NCBI RefSeq assembly: GCF_003752585.1
Contig: NZ_RKHR01000003.1
Location: forward strand, 62,001-126,000
DNA length: 64,000 nt
Source: Sinobacterium caligoides
GTDB taxonomy: Bacteria > Pseudomonadota > Gammaproteobacteria > Pseudomonadales > Sinobacteriaceae
Reading direction: 5' to 3'
A program made the translations under genes and the position numbers. Numbering within the stretch: the stretch's first letter is position 1; every line of letters begins with the position of its first letter. Below are positions 20,069-29,078 of the stretch, piece after piece. Below the pieces are notes generated by a model. That model was not told the DNA's origin and ran no database searches. It saw only the letters and a list, made by a program, of their open reading frames with translations.

Positions 20069-20851
20069 ATGAAACTACCGATACTAATCGCCGCGGCAAC
20101 AATGGCATTAGCTGGCTGCCAGAGCGATCAATCAACACTTGACCTTTCGAAGCTCAACGCGGAGCAAAAGCAAGAGATCGGCGAAATCGCAGGGCAATAC
20201 CTCAGTGAGCACCCCGAATTTCTCGTACAAGCCTCTAAAAATCTGCGCGAGAAGGCAGAGCAGCAACAGAACAATGCAATGCTGAAAGCAGCTGAAGCGC
20301 AGCAACAGCAACTTACTCAAGACCCGAGCAGCCCTTTTGTTGGGCCTGCTGACGCGAAAGTTACTGTTGTCGAGTTCTTCGACTACCAATGCATTATGTG
20401 CGCCAGAGCAATGCCGAGCGTACAGAAACTCATCGATGAAAACCCCGATGTTAAGTTCGTCTTCAAAGAGAGCCCTATCTTCGCGCAACGTTGGGAAGCC
20501 TCTAAATACGCCGCCGAAGCTGGCCTATGGTTATACAAGAGCTATGGTAGCGAGGCCTATGTGAAGTACCATGACGGTGTGTTCGCTACAGGCAAAAACG
20601 AAGGCAAACTCAGCATTGACGATGTCAACAAACAAATTAAGGTCGCTGGTGGTGATATCAGCAAGTTCAAGCCTAGCAATCACTACATGGACAACCTAAA
20701 GTTATTCCAAGGCTTGGGACTAGGTGGCACACCGACACTGTTTTTCATGCCTAGCAAGAATGCTAAGGCCGATGACATTGTCGTCGTCCCAGGACTTGCC
20801 CCCGACCGCTTCGAAGCAGCCATCGAGCAGGTTAAGAAAAGCGTCGGTTAA
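20069..20851 (+). CDS. DsbA-family thiol oxidoreductase lipoprotein
   Basis: Predicted periplasmic disulfide oxidoreductase anchored as a lipoprotein: the signal ends in LAGC with the lipidated Cys at 17. A Gln-rich helical linker (about 35-85) precedes a thioredoxin fold with an inserted helical domain. The active site is FFDYQCIMC near 110, and the cis-Pro loop is GGTPTLFF near 225. The architecture matches the DsbA/BdbD/Com1-like group rather than classical DsbA. CIMC is an uncommon active-site dipeptide (CPHC in DsbA, CxYC in related proteins). Apart from the lipobox Cys these are the only cysteines. It is followed by a strong terminator and is monocistronic. Confidence 0.88.
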   Translation: MKLPILIAAATMALAGCQSDQSTLDLSKLNAEQKQEIGEIAGQYLSEHPEFLVQASKNLREKAEQQQNNAMLKAAEAQQQQLTQDPSSPFVGPADAKVTVVEFFDYQCIMCARAMPSVQKLIDENPDVKFVFKESPIFAQRWEASKYAAEAGLWLYKSYGSEAYVKYHDGVFATGKNEGKLSIDDVNKQIKVAGGDISKFKPSNHYMDNLKLFQGLGLGGTPTLFFMPSKNAKADDIVVVPGLAPDRFEAAIEQVKKSVG

Positions 20852-20871
20852 TGCTTACGTGAAAGCAACAA

Positions 20872-20906
20872 CAAACAAGGGCGCTGTAGCGCCCTTGTTT
20901 GTTTTT
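20872..20906 (+). terminator. Intrinsic terminator after the DsbA-like gene
   Basis: A 13-bp stem (20872-20884 with 20889-20901) with loop TGTA, followed by TTTTT. It separates this gene from the convergent BCCT transporter. Confidence 0.92.
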
Positions 20907-20944
20907 AGCTAGCCAATAGTCACACTGACTGTAGTCACGCCCTA

Positions 20945-22933
20945 TTAGCTTTCTGCTGAATTGCTCCCCAGGTACTCCGAGTTCAATAGGTGCAAGAAGT
21001 GTAAGTACTTCTCATATTGAGTGACAACATCGGCCAATATCTGCTCCTGAGTGAAGCCCATAACATCATAATGCTGACCACCGTGCTCTAGGAACACCTC
21101 AACACGATAATACTTTTCGTCATCATTGCTCTCGTGCGGCTCTATCGCATTTGCCTGACTACTAAAAGCACGCACCCGTAGGCCATAGACAAAGTCGTCA
21201 TGATCATCATTGACAATGATAAAGCGTAGTCGACTCTCTAAATTAAGCAGCTTGGCGGATATCTCACGACTAGCAAAGCTCTCGCAAATCTTCATCAACG
21301 CCGGTTTCGCGACATTATCGAGGAAGCTCTGTGCCTCTTCTTGCGTCGGGCGAGAGATCAATACATCCATGTGATCCTCCCAGCTCACATTGGTCTCAGT
21401 AAATTGCACGCTCGTATTATGCTGCTGCACACTTTTAATCTTTAACCAATCCTCTTGCAGTGCCTTATAAAGCCCCAGACACATCAACAACATCACCAAC
21501 AGGAAGGGCAAGGCGCTAGCGATCGCCGCCGTTTGCAGAGCTTGCAAGCCACCTGCCAGCAACAAGACCGCAGCAACAACACCCTGCAACAGCGCCCAAA
21601 AAACACGCTGCCAAACCGGTGCATTAAGATCGCCACCAGAGGTCAGGTTATCGATAACCAGCGAACCCGAGTCCGATGAGGTAATGAAGAAGGTGGCAAT
21701 CAAACACAGCGCAATAGTCGAAAGTAATGTTGATAGCGGCATGTGCTCGAAGAAGACGAATAAGGCGACCGAGACATCTGTACCGACGGCGTCGGAAAGA
21801 TAGCTAGCGCCGTGGTTCATGATGGCATCGATAGCCGTGTTGCCAAATACAGTCATCCATAAGAAGGTAAACGCTGAAGGCACGAACAACACACCGACCA
21901 AGAATTCACGTATGGTTCTGCCGCGCGAGATACGCGCAATAAAGGTACCAACGAAGGGTGACCAAGAAATCCACCAGCCCCAATACAGCAGAGTCCAGCC
22001 CCCCAACCAATCATCTTTATGCTCATAGGCATAGAGGTTGAATGTCTTACTCACGATCTCGCTGAAGTAAGCGCCGGTGTTCTGCACAAAAGATTGTAGC
22101 AGCACAACGGTAGGCCCAAACACTAAGACAAAGAGCATCAGTAACGTGGCCAAGCCGAGGTTCAACTCACTCAAACGCTTAACCCCCTTGTCCAAGCCAG
22201 AGAACACCGACAACGTCGCGATCAGTGATATCACTATAATTAACACCACTTGGACACTGGCCGCCACAGGGATATCGAGGAGATAATTGAGACCGGCATT
22301 TAACTGAAGTACGCCAAAGCCTAGTGAGGTGGCGACACCAAACATCGTGCCTAGTACTGCAAAGGTATCCACTGCATGGCCGATCGGGCCATAGATACGC
22401 TCACCAATCAGTGGGTATAACGCACTGCGTGGCAGTAGTGGCAGCTTATGGCGATAAGAAAAGTAAGCAAGACTAAGTGCCACGACAGCATAGATAGCCC
22501 AAGCATGAATCCCCCAATGGAAGAAGGTAATCTTCATTGCCGCCTTGGCCGCTTCGATCGTCATCGGGTCGGCATCCGGCGGTGTCATGTAATGCATCAC
22601 CGGCTCGGCCACACCAAAAAACATCAAACCGATACCCATACCCGCCGAAAACAGCATCGCGATCCAGCTTTTATAGCTGTAATCAGGCTCCGCATGATCA
22701 GGGCCAAGCTTGATACTACCAAACCGGCTAAACATGACAAATATGATAAATATCAGGAAAATAGCAACACCCAAGATGTACAGCCAACCGGCCTGAATCT
22801 CGAACCATGATTGCGCTGACTTAAAAAATAGGTGGGTCTCATTCGGCCAAACGGCAGCGACAAAGACCATAAGAACAATAAGAAAAACAGATGGGAAGAA
22901 AACTGATGGATTAATACTGGATTTAATCGGCAT
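20945..22933 (-). CDS. BCCT-family choline/betaine transporter (BetT-like)
   Basis: Secondary carrier for a quaternary ammonium compound such as choline or glycine betaine, used in osmoprotection or as carbon/nitrogen source. The 662-residue protein has about 12 membrane helices in residues 10-500. BCCT signatures are SAGMGIGLMFFGVAEPVMHY near 97 and the aromatic choline-binding box LLYWGWWISWSPFVGTFIARISRGRTIREF near 315. A long cytoplasmic tail (about 505-662) is the trait of BetT rather than of short BCCT carriers and in relatives senses osmolarity. No betIBA genes are nearby, so uptake regulation cannot be inferred from context. Confidence 0.9.
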   Translation of the reverse strand: MPIKSSINPSVFFPSVFLIVLMVFVAAVWPNETHLFFKSAQSWFEIQAGWLYILGVAIFLIFIIFVMFSRFGSIKLGPDHAEPDYSYKSWIAMLFSAGMGIGLMFFGVAEPVMHYMTPPDADPMTIEAAKAAMKITFFHWGIHAWAIYAVVALSLAYFSYRHKLPLLPRSALYPLIGERIYGPIGHAVDTFAVLGTMFGVATSLGFGVLQLNAGLNYLLDIPVAASVQVVLIIVISLIATLSVFSGLDKGVKRLSELNLGLATLLMLFVLVFGPTVVLLQSFVQNTGAYFSEIVSKTFNLYAYEHKDDWLGGWTLLYWGWWISWSPFVGTFIARISRGRTIREFLVGVLFVPSAFTFLWMTVFGNTAIDAIMNHGASYLSDAVGTDVSVALFVFFEHMPLSTLLSTIALCLIATFFITSSDSGSLVIDNLTSGGDLNAPVWQRVFWALLQGVVAAVLLLAGGLQALQTAAIASALPFLLVMLLMCLGLYKALQEDWLKIKSVQQHNTSVQFTETNVSWEDHMDVLISRPTQEEAQSFLDNVAKPALMKICESFASREISAKLLNLESRLRFIIVNDDHDDFVYGLRVRAFSSQANAIEPHESNDDEKYYRVEVFLEHGGQHYDVMGFTQEQILADVVTQYEKYLHFLHLLNSEYLGSNSAES

Positions 22934-23349
22934 AAAACTCTCAGAAAGTGCTCCGTATAAGATTAGCGTAGTATGTTTTCATACCTAGGTCTCACCACTG
23001 AACGGATTGATCTTCCGTTTCCTACTACAGACATAAGGCTGTATGGGCGATAAAGTACGAGAGCTAAAAACAAGATGATTATAATTTCGATCAAATTTTA
23101 CACTATTACTTAACATCTTGCTATACGGAAAGACGGTGACAGCGCAATGTTATGCGCTATTTAGCGGCATATTCATTCCTGATCGAGACGAATCGCGTAA
23201 ATTATAGCGTAGGATAACTGAGCTATCCCCCCGGAGTCAGCACCAATAATAGTAACCCTAATTGGCTTGAAGCCTGTGCGTCTATTATTCCAGCAGGCAA
23301 TCGTTATATCATATTCAAATAATCTAACAGTTTTACCATTGGAGACGCT
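22934..23349. other. Divergent intergenic region
   Basis: 416 bases between the BCCT carrier (minus) and the zinc-ribbon protein (plus). There is no coding potential, no hairpin of note and no recognised operator. TTGGAGACGCT in front of the ATG at 23350 is the ribosome binding site of the plus-strand gene. Confidence 0.45.
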
Positions 23350-24891
23350 ATGAGCGACGGGCTATGGAAAGTCATTACAGAGGGCACCCCCGCCGAAGGG
23401 TATAGCCAGGAACAGGCAATTGCAGGCCTTATTACCTTGCTCAAGCTTTCACCTGCCAACGCTCAGCGACTATTACAGGGCCGTGAGGTCGTCGTTAAAA
23501 AAGACATCAGTAAGGCGACGGCTAGCGTTTATCAACAGAAACTCTATAGCGCCGGTGTCAACGTGCGCATACAGCGTCACGACGCCTTGGACAGCCCCGT
23601 TAACAGCACTGCAGCTGAGCGCAATAAAGACAAGCCAAAAAAGCTGACCTTAAGCCATAGCGATGACCACTCTACTGAAGACTACAACAACAAATTCTGC
23701 CCGAAGTGCTCAAAGCCGAGAGCAAACGGTAACGAGTGCCCGCACTGCGGTATTTTTTACACCAAATACATTGAGGGCCAAGCCAAACAAAACGACATCG
23801 CCGAGCAAGCATTAAGGCAAGAAGAACAAAACAGGCGACCAAAGGTAGAGCATCCCCCCCTACCCTGGTTTCGTATAGGTACAGGCATCGCGATTGTGGC
23901 TGCGATACTCCTCTCTAGGCTCTCTTATTTCAATCCCCCGGACTTCAGCCTGATCGGACAATCAGCAAAAGCTCAAGCAGCTGCTTGGGCTATGCATAAC
24001 AACATCGAGAGCCATCATAGAGAAGCAGATACGGTTAAAGAGCATCTCGCTGATAAAGATTTTATCGGCCTCGAACAGATCATTGCCGATATTGAACAAA
24101 CAGTCCAAGTAGATATCACTAAAGAGTGGTCATATTATGCAATCTATAACAACATCATAAATTCGATAGAGTCAGAGACCCTATTAGATGAATGGGTTGC
24201 GGCTACGGGATCTAGTTACGCTTATGCTGCACGCGGAATTTGGTATACCTCTAAAGGCGCCGATGTACGCGGGACCTGTTTTGCTCGATGCGTCACAGAA
24301 GCACAGTTTGTAGAGCACGCTCGATTAACCAAAATAGGCTTGAAAGACCTACGACTGTCACTCGATCAGAACGCAAAACTATTACCTGTCTACCTGTACT
24401 TAATTACGGCTAGTAGTGCTAGAGGTGTCAGAATCGATCTTAAATCGACCCTTGACCAATCCATTGAGCAATACCCTGCCAACTATTATATTCGTGATTA
24501 TTACCTCGATAAGCTCAAGCCCCGCTGGGGCGGCAGCCACGCCAAAATGGAACGTTTCGCAGAGGAACAGCAAGAGTACTTTGAATACAACCCAAGGCTT
24601 TACACCCTGCTCGGAGAGTCTTATGCCGATCAAGCATGGTATGCAAAGTCAAACGATGCCTGCCCTACTGCCATCAAGCTGCTGCGTAAAGCCATTGGCT
24701 ACGGCATCACTTCACACTGGGCAGATAGCATGGCTTGGTGCCTTGCCGAGACAGGACAAACACTGGAAGCCCTTGACTTCGCCAAACTCGCATTGAACAT
24801 TAGCGAATCAGAAAAGCGCCAAGATATGGTAACGATGTTAGAACAACGAGCTCAAATACCTGTGCTTCAACAGCTTCTTAGTTATTTATGA
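23350..24891 (+). CDS. Zinc-ribbon membrane protein with DUF4034-like helical repeat region
   Basis: Unassigned function. The 513 residues divide into four parts. First, an N-terminal small domain (about 5-75, WKVITEG...), as found in some Gammaproteobacteria proteins with zinc ribbons. Second, a zinc ribbon with cysteines 117, 120, 130 and 133 (CPKC...CPHC). Third, one membrane helix at about 176-193. Fourth, a large outer or periplasmic helical region (about 205-513). The last part has TPR-like repeats and the LLDEWVAATGSSYAYAARG block typical of DUF4034 proteins. The layout suggests a sensor or scaffold with a cytoplasmic metal-binding side. Isolated gene, own ribosome binding site. Confidence 0.7.
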   Translation: MSDGLWKVITEGTPAEGYSQEQAIAGLITLLKLSPANAQRLLQGREVVVKKDISKATASVYQQKLYSAGVNVRIQRHDALDSPVNSTAAERNKDKPKKLTLSHSDDHSTEDYNNKFCPKCSKPRANGNECPHCGIFYTKYIEGQAKQNDIAEQALRQEEQNRRPKVEHPPLPWFRIGTGIAIVAAILLSRLSYFNPPDFSLIGQSAKAQAAAWAMHNNIESHHREADTVKEHLADKDFIGLEQIIADIEQTVQVDITKEWSYYAIYNNIINSIESETLLDEWVAATGSSYAYAARGIWYTSKGADVRGTCFARCVTEAQFVEHARLTKIGLKDLRLSLDQNAKLLPVYLYLITASSARGVRIDLKSTLDQSIEQYPANYYIRDYYLDKLKPRWGGSHAKMERFAEEQQEYFEYNPRLYTLLGESYADQAWYAKSNDACPTAIKLLRKAIGYGITSHWADSMAWCLAETGQTLEALDFAKLALNISESEKRQDMVTMLEQRAQIPVLQQLLSYL

Positions 24892-25742
24892 TGCCAACAA
24901 CTAGAACCACCTGAACAAAAAGAGCAACAATATAAGTAAGGATTAAACAAATAAACGTTTACATACACACTACATTCACCCGCACGACTCTCTACACCTG
25001 TTTTACTGAGTTTTTTCTGCACTGCGACTCGACATAAAAGTCGAGCGCAGTCATTTGGCAGACATTAAAAAAAAATTCGAAGTTCTATGAGGCGGAAATA
25101 GTACCGAGCTTAGTCTAATCGGCGGCATTCAGTGTCAAAATTGGGGGCCAGGTGTAAAATATTCACGCTTTGATAGCGAGGCGAAAGGCATATCGACCTA
25201 CCTTGTCGCCACCACCTACCCATTTGACTAAAATATGACTAACGCCGATATAAAGCCAAAGCCTAGTGTGTGTGTAATTAAAAGCGACATTAGTACTAAG
25301 ACCATATTTTCTTTTCAAGTTAAGCAATAACGTTATTTATGGAACGCATAGCATCAATACCCTAAAACTAGCCTAACAACGAATAGCAGCGATAGTGCCC
25401 CCACATCAAAGTGTGAGTTTTCATCATAACTCAAAGTAAGCACCGCCGTCAGAAAGGCACATGCAATTCGAGAAAAACTCCTCAAAATAGAACGACAGAC
25501 AATCGTAAGCCGATAATTACAAAGAGAATGACACGAAACAAGGTATAAACTGCAAGCGGAAGTTTATATAAAGTCATTAAATAAGAATGCGCAACTTGAT
25601 TAAATTAACAGTAGATTTGTCGCTTAATTACTACGTGAACTTATTCGCAGAAAACGATTTAAAAAAAATGATTGCTGAAGCAATTAACACAAGTTAGAAT
25701 CTCGCCGCGTAAGGACACACAAACAAAAAATGGAATACGAAA
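24892..25742. other. 851-base non-coding stretch with one hairpin
   Basis: No frame of plausible length or composition on either strand. At 25022-25050 an 11-bp stem with one bulge (CTGCG-A-CTCGAC / GTCGAGCGCAG, loop ATAAAA) lies 130 bases after the zinc-ribbon gene and may end its transcript, though no U-run follows. A 12-base palindrome AATAACGTTATT is at 25326-25337. The remainder is AT-rich and could hold an RNA or a long leader for the following surface-protein gene, but I see no recognised RNA family. Confidence 0.5.
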
Positions 25743-26357
25743 ATGAACTTTAAGACAATCGCATTGACGGCGGCAACACTCGCACTATCAGTTAATACAC
25801 ACGGTGCAATCGTTACTTTTACAGATACTGACCTTGCCTCTGGCAATCCGCTCAGCGTTGATGGGGTCACACTCACAACAAGTAATACAGGTGGGAGCAT
25901 AGCTTTCATCGGCAGTGGAATATATACCGGGCTTCACCTTGGCGGCAGTAATACGGGAGGAAGCTACTCCTTAAGCTTTTCTGAATCGATAAGCTCTATA
26001 GAAATTGAGTTCGATGCATTAAGTGGCGCTGAAGTTACAATTACTCCCGTTGAAACACTATTTAATTTTTCAACAGAAAATGGCGCTGCCAACATTGCTT
26101 ATACCAATCAATTTGGCACCACATTCGATGGCAGCACTATTACGACAACAGAGCCTGATGGCCAAGGAATTATTGATTTCTCTGATATTGGCTTATTCAA
26201 TACTTTTTCATTTGACCACGACCAAGGAACTCAAGCTGGATTTGTTATTGAACGCATTGTTATCGAAACTAATGAGGTGCCTATTCCCGCAGCAGCATGG
26301 TTATTTGGAACAAGCCTTGTAGGCCTCGTTGGAATAGCTCGTCGTAGAAAAGCTTAA
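25743..26357 (+). CDS. PEP-CTERM-type sorted surface protein
   Basis: Exported protein of unknown role. The 204 residues begin with a signal peptide (cut near 22, NTHGA). A Ser/Thr/Gly-rich beta-sandwich-like region follows. The end is the tripartite sorting signal: VPIPAAAWLFGTSLVGLVGIA then RRRKA, a variant of the VPLPAAAWL form of PEP-CTERM. Such proteins are processed by an exosortase (EpsH type), linked to exopolysaccharide-producing Gram-negative bacteria; no exosortase is present here, so one is expected elsewhere in the genome. Only two cysteine-free domains are visible and no enzymatic motif is seen. A terminator follows directly. Confidence 0.85.
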   Translation: MNFKTIALTAATLALSVNTHGAIVTFTDTDLASGNPLSVDGVTLTTSNTGGSIAFIGSGIYTGLHLGGSNTGGSYSLSFSESISSIEIEFDALSGAEVTITPVETLFNFSTENGAANIAYTNQFGTTFDGSTITTTEPDGQGIIDFSDIGLFNTFSFDHDQGTQAGFVIERIVIETNEVPIPAAAWLFGTSLVGLVGIARRRKA

Positions 26358-26374
26358 TTATATTCGAAAGAAAT

Positions 26375-26410
26375 AATAGTGACCGCTGACAAGGTCACTA
26401 TTGTCTTTCC
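26375..26410 (+). terminator. Intrinsic terminator after the PEP-CTERM gene
   Basis: AATAGTGACC/GGTCACTATT 10-bp stem, eight-base loop, followed by a T-rich tail. Confidence 0.8.
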
Positions 26411-26705
26411 TTTACGTGCAATAAATAAATTCCCCCCCCATTGATCAGTTCCTTACTACTCCCAACGACTAGCGTGAGATGTAAGCCTAAAATCACACAA
26501 TAGGCAGCTATTTGATGGTCGCTTCCTTTATTAGCTCAAGCTAGCAACGAGGAAAACCTAGCGAGAACCTAGCGATATCATGAGTTTCATCCATGCTCTA
26601 CATACACTCCGTGCTGCCCGCCTCGCCGCAAAGCAAAAGAATCAAAGGAAGGATTAAACCCAGCCTATACAGCACCGGGTGCTGAGGGTGGGTGTCCTAT
26701 TGGGC
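26411..26705. other. Non-coding stretch, possible remnant of a multicopy element
   Basis: No intact gene. Bases about 26580-26705 include a CAGCACC/GGTGCTG inverted repeat (26670s) and look unlike the flanks: more GC-rich and abruptly joined to the truncated toxin fragment that ends at 26706. This is what an inserted repeat or degraded mobile element would leave, but I cannot identify a family. Confidence 0.35.
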
Positions 26706-27041
26706 TCATGGAAGTTTATCTAATGCTGAATTTACCGAGTTAACTAACCTTCTTGCGGATTTAGACAGTATTTCACCACTAAAACTCAACTATTCAGCGT
26801 TTTTTGGAAAAAGTTAGTTGTATAACCCATGATTAAATGAGCTTCTTTTAGATTAATGCCATGAGGGTTTGAATCAACACAATTTCTAACCAATGTGTTG
26901 TAATAAGCACCTTCTTCAGCCAACTCATCATACTTTGATTCAATCTGCTACTTCATCTAGATAGGAAGACGGTATCCCTTGCCTATTAACCTCAAAATCG
27001 AATCGATCAGGATTTCTTAGTTTAGTGTCTGGAGCTACGGG
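26706..27041 (-). pseudogene. Decayed toxin C-terminal module, ADP-ribosyltransferase-like start
   Basis: Translation downstream of the immunity-gene stop gives protein-like text broken over several frames. Segment 1, in the immunity gene frame after its stop, includes LRNPDRFDFEVNRQGIPSSY. Segment 2 (26786-26941) includes EEGAYYNTLVRNCV and INLKEAHLIMGYTTNFFQK. Segment 3 reads GEILSKSARRLVNSVNSALD and KLP and ends at a stop at 26706. The pieces need at least two frameshifts and lost codons to join. The order EA-x(n)-GYTTN-x(n)-LN followed by SALDKLP resembles the first helices of bacterial ADP-ribosyltransferase toxins; the catalytic half is missing. It fits a displaced, inactivated toxin tip left behind in a polymorphic toxin locus. 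Confidence 0.6.
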
Positions 27042-27482
27042 CTAAGCCAGATTATTCCAAATACGTTCAATTTCCACCCTGCCGATATAAGGCTCTAAAA
27101 ATTCTTTGCCCTTTTTCTTCGTTCGGCTGTTTATTTCCGTCGGCCTCCAATAATCACCCACAGAATCATCAATTAGAATTCCACCCTGAAATTTTTCAAC
27201 AAGACTAGCAATTAGTTTTAAGCAAGCAAGCCAACTATTAGAAGACCGACCAACGTCAATGCCTAAAACCGTCTTGAACTCTAATTTAGGCTCCACTCCA
27301 ACAACTTCCACTCTGACATCTTCATCTTCATCCACAAATGGATATAAACAAAGATAAAGATTCGAGCCCTCAACACCATCAAAGAAGAGCTTCTCGATAT
27401 CACTCCCCTTAACTCCAAAGTTGAAAAGCTCACTACTTACATAATCAATGTCTGACGTTAAAAATACAGCTATGGATTCCAT
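27042..27482 (-). CDS. Probable immunity protein for the upstream toxin
   Basis: A 146-residue acidic, soluble protein with no motif I recognise. It begins 15 bases after the stop of the toxin gene on the same strand, the standard arrangement for toxin and cognate immunity gene. Size, acidity (runs of D/E near 48-60) and lack of signal peptide fit a cytoplasmic protein that binds a nuclease domain. Base composition is more AT-rich than the toxin N-terminal part, as usual for exchangeable toxin-tip/immunity cassettes. It could instead protect against the decayed toxin fragment behind it. Confidence 0.6.
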   Translation of the reverse strand: MESIAVFLTSDIDYVSSELFNFGVKGSDIEKLFFDGVEGSNLYLCLYPFVDEDEDVRVEVVGVEPKLEFKTVLGIDVGRSSNSWLACLKLIASLVEKFQGGILIDDSVGDYWRPTEINSRTKKKGKEFLEPYIGRVEIERIWNNLA

Positions 27483-27497
27483 CGTTCCCCTCTATTT

Positions 27498-29078
27498 CTA
27501 TTGGTGAAGATCCCTAATAATTTCATCCAATTCATCAAAAGATGCCGCTACATCATGAAGCCCACTGTCCAGTAGATGCTGACGTTGCGCGGAGGTCATT
27601 CGCTTATGCGATTTAGAAAATTGTATGACAGGTTTTTGATTCGGGTTCAAGGTTTCACTCAGCAACCTCTCCCTCTGAATACGAGCCTTCCTACCTTTTT
27701 TCAGGCCAACAGAAACTTCAATTATAGTATTAGGCAGCTCAACATCAATCTCGCCATCCGCCCCATTAGGTCCGAATTTTTTATTGAAATTTTGGAGCTG
27801 ATCTTTGTATCTACGAGCAACTTGACCTTCAAGAATATCTCCAGGATTACTTGATTGGAGCGACTTACGCACGTTTTGGAGCATTTCTAAACGCGCTACC
27901 CTATCAACAGTGTCTGGAACAACATCTACCTCATGCATCATACTGTTATTATCAGCATTTTCAACCGGAGGCCCTCGCCTGTTGCTTGTAGCCGGTTCGA
28001 TCCAGCGCGCTGAGCTCCCGGCCGCCTCAGATTCGAAGTCTGCAAGCGAAGATGGCTGAGCATCGGCATCACTACCCACCTCGTGCTGGCTTTTCTTTTT
28101 CTTGCCACCACCGGTATAGCTCAACAACAAGTCACCGAGCTTGTTGAACTTCGGAGTCTGGAGCGATTTTCTCGCCGTATTGACCACTGCGCCAGCCCCC
28201 CCGATCGCTAGCAGCAAGAGGGTCAAAATCAATTCAAACACCGCTGCACCGGCCATCGTGGTATATTCTATGGCGTGCTGAGCATCGGCGTAGCCTTTGG
28301 CGAAACGCGTCAGATCGCCACGTAGCTCCGCATCCTCGTAGATCATTTCCGCTGCGGCCATCGCTTGCTGCAAATGCTGAAGAGTCAGCTTATTTGGGTC
28401 AAACCCTAAGACATCGACGAGCTCGCGCCACTCTGATGCCGCCAAGCTTTCCTTGCTAGCGGTGATAAAGTCATCACTGTTTGCTCCCGCCTGTATCGCA
28501 CGGAAGGCATGCTGTGCTCGCACCACTGGGTTCATCAGGTCGCTAACATCCTTGAGCCAGACCGCTAAGCCCCATGCAGGCTGCCCTAGCCCAGTCATCG
28601 CCGCACCGGTATAGATTAAGGCCTTATTAATTGTCCCCTCTCGCCCCATCTGCGCCGCGAGCATCTTAGCGTGTTGCCGCTCATCCATCAGGATCTCGCT
28701 ACAGGCATTGGCAATCTCTAGGCGTAACTGTGAGCGTGGTGGCGTTGTACTCGATCCATTGCTGCGAACTAAGATCAACTCACTGTTGACCATCGCGTCA
28801 CCTAGCGCGATCTTGGGACAAACAGGTAATAAATCAACACGACCACGATAACCAGAGGAAGGTGTGCGTGCCTCAAGACAGCGATACAAATAGCCTTTGG
28901 CGTAACCTCGATAGAAATGATTGACCGCTTTATAAAGCTCAAGCGGGTCAAAACGCTCTAACTCAGCTCGACCTATAATCGGACACTGCGCTAAGTTATC
29001 TTTCGATGGCCATTGACGACCGCCACCCAAGAGGATGTCAAAATCATTACCATCTTTATCCTTGATTATAATAGACAT
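27498..29078 (-). CDS. Polymorphic toxin / secreted effector with putative PD-(D/E)XK-like nuclease tail
   Basis: The 526-residue protein has no signal peptide. Residues 1-270 are a helical delivery-type region, followed by a hydrophobic Gly/Ala-rich segment at about 277-300 as in many pre-toxin regions. A low-complexity linker with KKKK and Ser/Asp/Ala stretches (about 322-375) leads to a small C-terminal domain (about 395-526). That domain has GDILEGQVARRY (E417), GEIDVE (D445) and IIEVSVGLKKGRK (E454), the spacing expected of a PD-(D/E)XK nuclease, though Ser stands where the catalytic Lys usually is and Lys 460/461 lie just after. Known relatives of this layout are type VI or contact-dependent effectors; no secretion genes, PAAR or VgrG are in the window. 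The nuclease call is inference. Confidence 0.65.
   Translation of the reverse strand: MSIIIKDKDGNDFDILLGGGRQWPSKDNLAQCPIIGRAELERFDPLELYKAVNHFYRGYAKGYLYRCLEARTPSSGYRGRVDLLPVCPKIALGDAMVNSELILVRSNGSSTTPPRSQLRLEIANACSEILMDERQHAKMLAAQMGREGTINKALIYTGAAMTGLGQPAWGLAVWLKDVSDLMNPVVRAQHAFRAIQAGANSDDFITASKESLAASEWRELVDVLGFDPNKLTLQHLQQAMAAAEMIYEDAELRGDLTRFAKGYADAQHAIEYTTMAGAAVFELILTLLLLAIGGAGAVVNTARKSLQTPKFNKLGDLLLSYTGGGKKKKSQHEVGSDADAQPSSLADFESEAAGSSARWIEPATSNRRGPPVENADNNSMMHEVDVVPDTVDRVARLEMLQNVRKSLQSSNPGDILEGQVARRYKDQLQNFNKKFGPNGADGEIDVELPNTIIEVSVGLKKGRKARIQRERLLSETLNPNQKPVIQFSKSHKRMTSAQRQHLLDSGLHDVAASFDELDEIIRDLHQ

Noticed and set aside
27498-29078. Local type VI secretion locus
   Set aside because: No Tss, Hcp, VgrG or PAAR gene is seen within the window; only the effector-like and immunity-like genes are present.
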